Of a DNA stretch of 51,894 nt, positions 51,262-51,894 are shown piece after piece. This DNA is from Chlorobium sp. GTDB taxonomy: Bacteria; Bacteroidota; Chlorobiia; Chlorobiales; Chlorobiaceae. The stretch's first letter is position 1. Every line of letters begins with the position of its first letter. The notes under the pieces are model-generated. The model was not told the origin of the DNA and did no database searches. It saw only the letters and a program-made list of their open reading frames with translations. Position numbers and translations under genes: made by a program. The stretch spans positions 1 to 51,894 of the forward strand of contig JANQMO010000059.1 of NCBI GenBank assembly GCA_028280025.1, in the 5' to 3' direction.

Positions 51262-51395
51262 GCGGAGAGGGAGGGATCGAACCCGACAAGAGGGTTCGAC
51301 CGGCAGCAAAGCTGCCGGGACGGCGAGCAAAAGCGAGTCCGCCCCGACTTGTCGGGGTGAAACGCAAAGCGTTTCATCACTCCCTCCCTCTCCGC
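51262..51395. mobile_element. Hairpin-rich cassette bounded by tRNA-Ser acceptor sequence (cassette 1)
   Basis: The ends are a perfect 15-bp inverted repeat: GCGGAGAGGGAGGGA (51262-51276) and TCCCTCCCTCTCCGC (51381-51395). The right end equals the tRNA-Ser (GGA) 3' end. Inside are four perfect small hairpins: 51277-51299 (TCGAACCC stem), 51300-51318 (CCGGCAGC), 51342-51357 (CCCCGAC-tt-GTCGGGG) and 51358-51376 (TGAAACGC-aaa-GCGTTTCA). No gene. The 51342 hairpin recurs in cassette 2. Confidence 0.75.
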
Positions 51396-51521
51396 CGGAG
51401 CAAGTCCAATCTCTCATAGTGTTTCCTCATAAAGACATATTGAAAACCAATGATTGTTTTTGACATTTTTTACTCATTGCTTATCTTAAGTGCCCTGCGG
51501 AACAGTTCTTTACATAGTCCG

Positions 51522-51604
51522 GGAGGATTAGCATAATTGGTAATGCAGCAGTCTTGAAAACTGCCGGGTTCACGCCCTTGGGGGTTCGAGTCCCTCATCC
51601 TCCG
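51522..51604 (+). tRNA. tRNA-Ser (UGA)
   Basis: A type II cloverleaf with acceptor GGAGGAT / ATCCTCC, D-arm GCATAATTGGTAATGC, anticodon stem GCAGT/ACTGC with loop CTTGAAA, a long variable arm and T-loop GTTCGAGTC. Discriminator G. 83 nt. Confidence 0.9.
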
Positions 51605-51616
51605 CACAGATTTTCA

Positions 51617-51745
51617 GGAGAGGTGGTTCCCAAAGGAGTGAGGCGAACAATGGCGTAGCCATTGAGACAGCACGCACAGCGTTGCTGCCCCGACTTGTCG
51701 GGGCGAACTGCAAAGCAGTGAGTCAATCAATCCCTCTCTCTCCGC
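51617..51745. mobile_element. Hairpin-rich cassette bounded by tRNA-Ser ends (cassette 2)
   Basis: It begins GGAGAGGTGG, the same ten bases as the start of tRNA-Ser (GCU), and ends AATCCCTCTCTCTCCGC, the same as that tRNA's 3' end. The middle holds no tRNA arms but hairpins: 51648-51664 (CAATGGC-gta-GCCATTG), 51688-51703 (CCCCGAC-tt-GTCGGGG, identical to cassette 1) and 51707-51719 (ACTGC-aaa-GCAGT). It looks like a tRNA-Ser whose centre has been replaced. Confidence 0.72.
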
Positions 51746-51802
51746 AAAGCAGATGTTGTTCAGATAGAAAGAGTTTTTTGAGAAAGGATATATAGAAAAG
51801 CA

Positions 51803-51893
51803 GGAGAGGTGGCCGAGCGGCTGAAGGCAACGGTTTGCTAAACCGTCATAGTTCTAACAAGGGCTATCGAGGGTTCGAATCCCTCTCTCTCCG
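51803..51893 (+). tRNA. tRNA-Ser (GCU)
   Basis: A type II cloverleaf. The acceptor begins GGAGAGG, anticodon stem ACGGT/ACCGT with loop TTGCTAA, long variable arm, T-arm GAGGGTTCGAATCCCTC, discriminator G. It ends one base before the window edge. 91 nt. Confidence 0.9.
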
Positions 51894-51894
51894 C

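Noticed and set aside
51262..51395. Cassette 1 as a simple Rho-independent terminator
   Set aside because: A separate clear terminator lies at 51230-51260. The cassette has several distinct hairpins, terminal inverted repeats and no T-run.

Overview
The window is chromosomal DNA from a green sulfur bacterium (Chlorobiaceae). The main evidence is a magnesium-chelatase bchI-bchD-bchH/T cluster for bacteriochlorophyll synthesis, a two-subunit 2-oxoacid:ferredoxin oxidoreductase (KorAB) of the kind used by the reductive TCA cycle, and a B12-dependent radical SAM protein that may modify bacteriochlorophyll. The genus is not fixed by the sequence.

Positions 1-9.7 kb are the trailing part of an integrated conjugative element. 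They carry a Ti-plasmid-type trb operon in the order trbE(end)-trbJ-small lipoprotein-trbL-trbF-trbG-trbI. Downstream (6.9-9.7 kb) lies the most unusual region: a family of small lipoproteins like the one at the trbK (entry exclusion) position. Four copies are intact and at least three are broken. They are interleaved with decayed fragments of the trbL 5' end and the trbJ 3' end. The trbJ-trbK-trbL junction has therefore been copied repeatedly, and only the lipoprotein reading frames were kept.

Positions 9.7-17.5 kb hold a four-helix-bundle protein carrying a repeat-derived insertion. Next comes a nitrosative/oxidative-stress cluster (Rrf2 regulator with palindromic operator, Fe-S protein, TPR protein, hybrid cluster protein), an FkbM methyltransferase, an Old Yellow Enzyme family oxidoreductase, a frameshifted secreted Cys protein and a class I methyltransferase.

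Positions 17.5-29.4 kb are mostly minus-strand housekeeping genes: radical SAM protein, thioesterase, tRNA-Gly, tRNA-Met, ispD, queA, a beta-phosphoglucomutase/GH65 phosphorylase fusion, a HAD phosphatase-like protein, tmk and an alpha/beta hydrolase. A repeat-rich gap and an SDR gene follow. Positions 29.5-41.7 kb carry korAB, a hybrid sensor kinase, a nuclease, an S9 peptidase, a basic secreted protein, a flavoprotein, an RluD-family pseudouridine synthase and a dihydrolipoyl dehydrogenase. Positions 41.9-48.9 kb are bchI-bchD-bchH/T, followed by guaB and a cluster of three tRNA-Ser genes (GGA, UGA, GCU). Two hairpin-rich cassettes bounded by tRNA-Ser acceptor sequences are interspersed among these tRNA genes.

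Intergenic spaces are rich in short tandem repeats with 7-, 8- and 9-bp periods, and in small inverted-repeat elements. No CRISPR array, rRNA or intact transposase was found.
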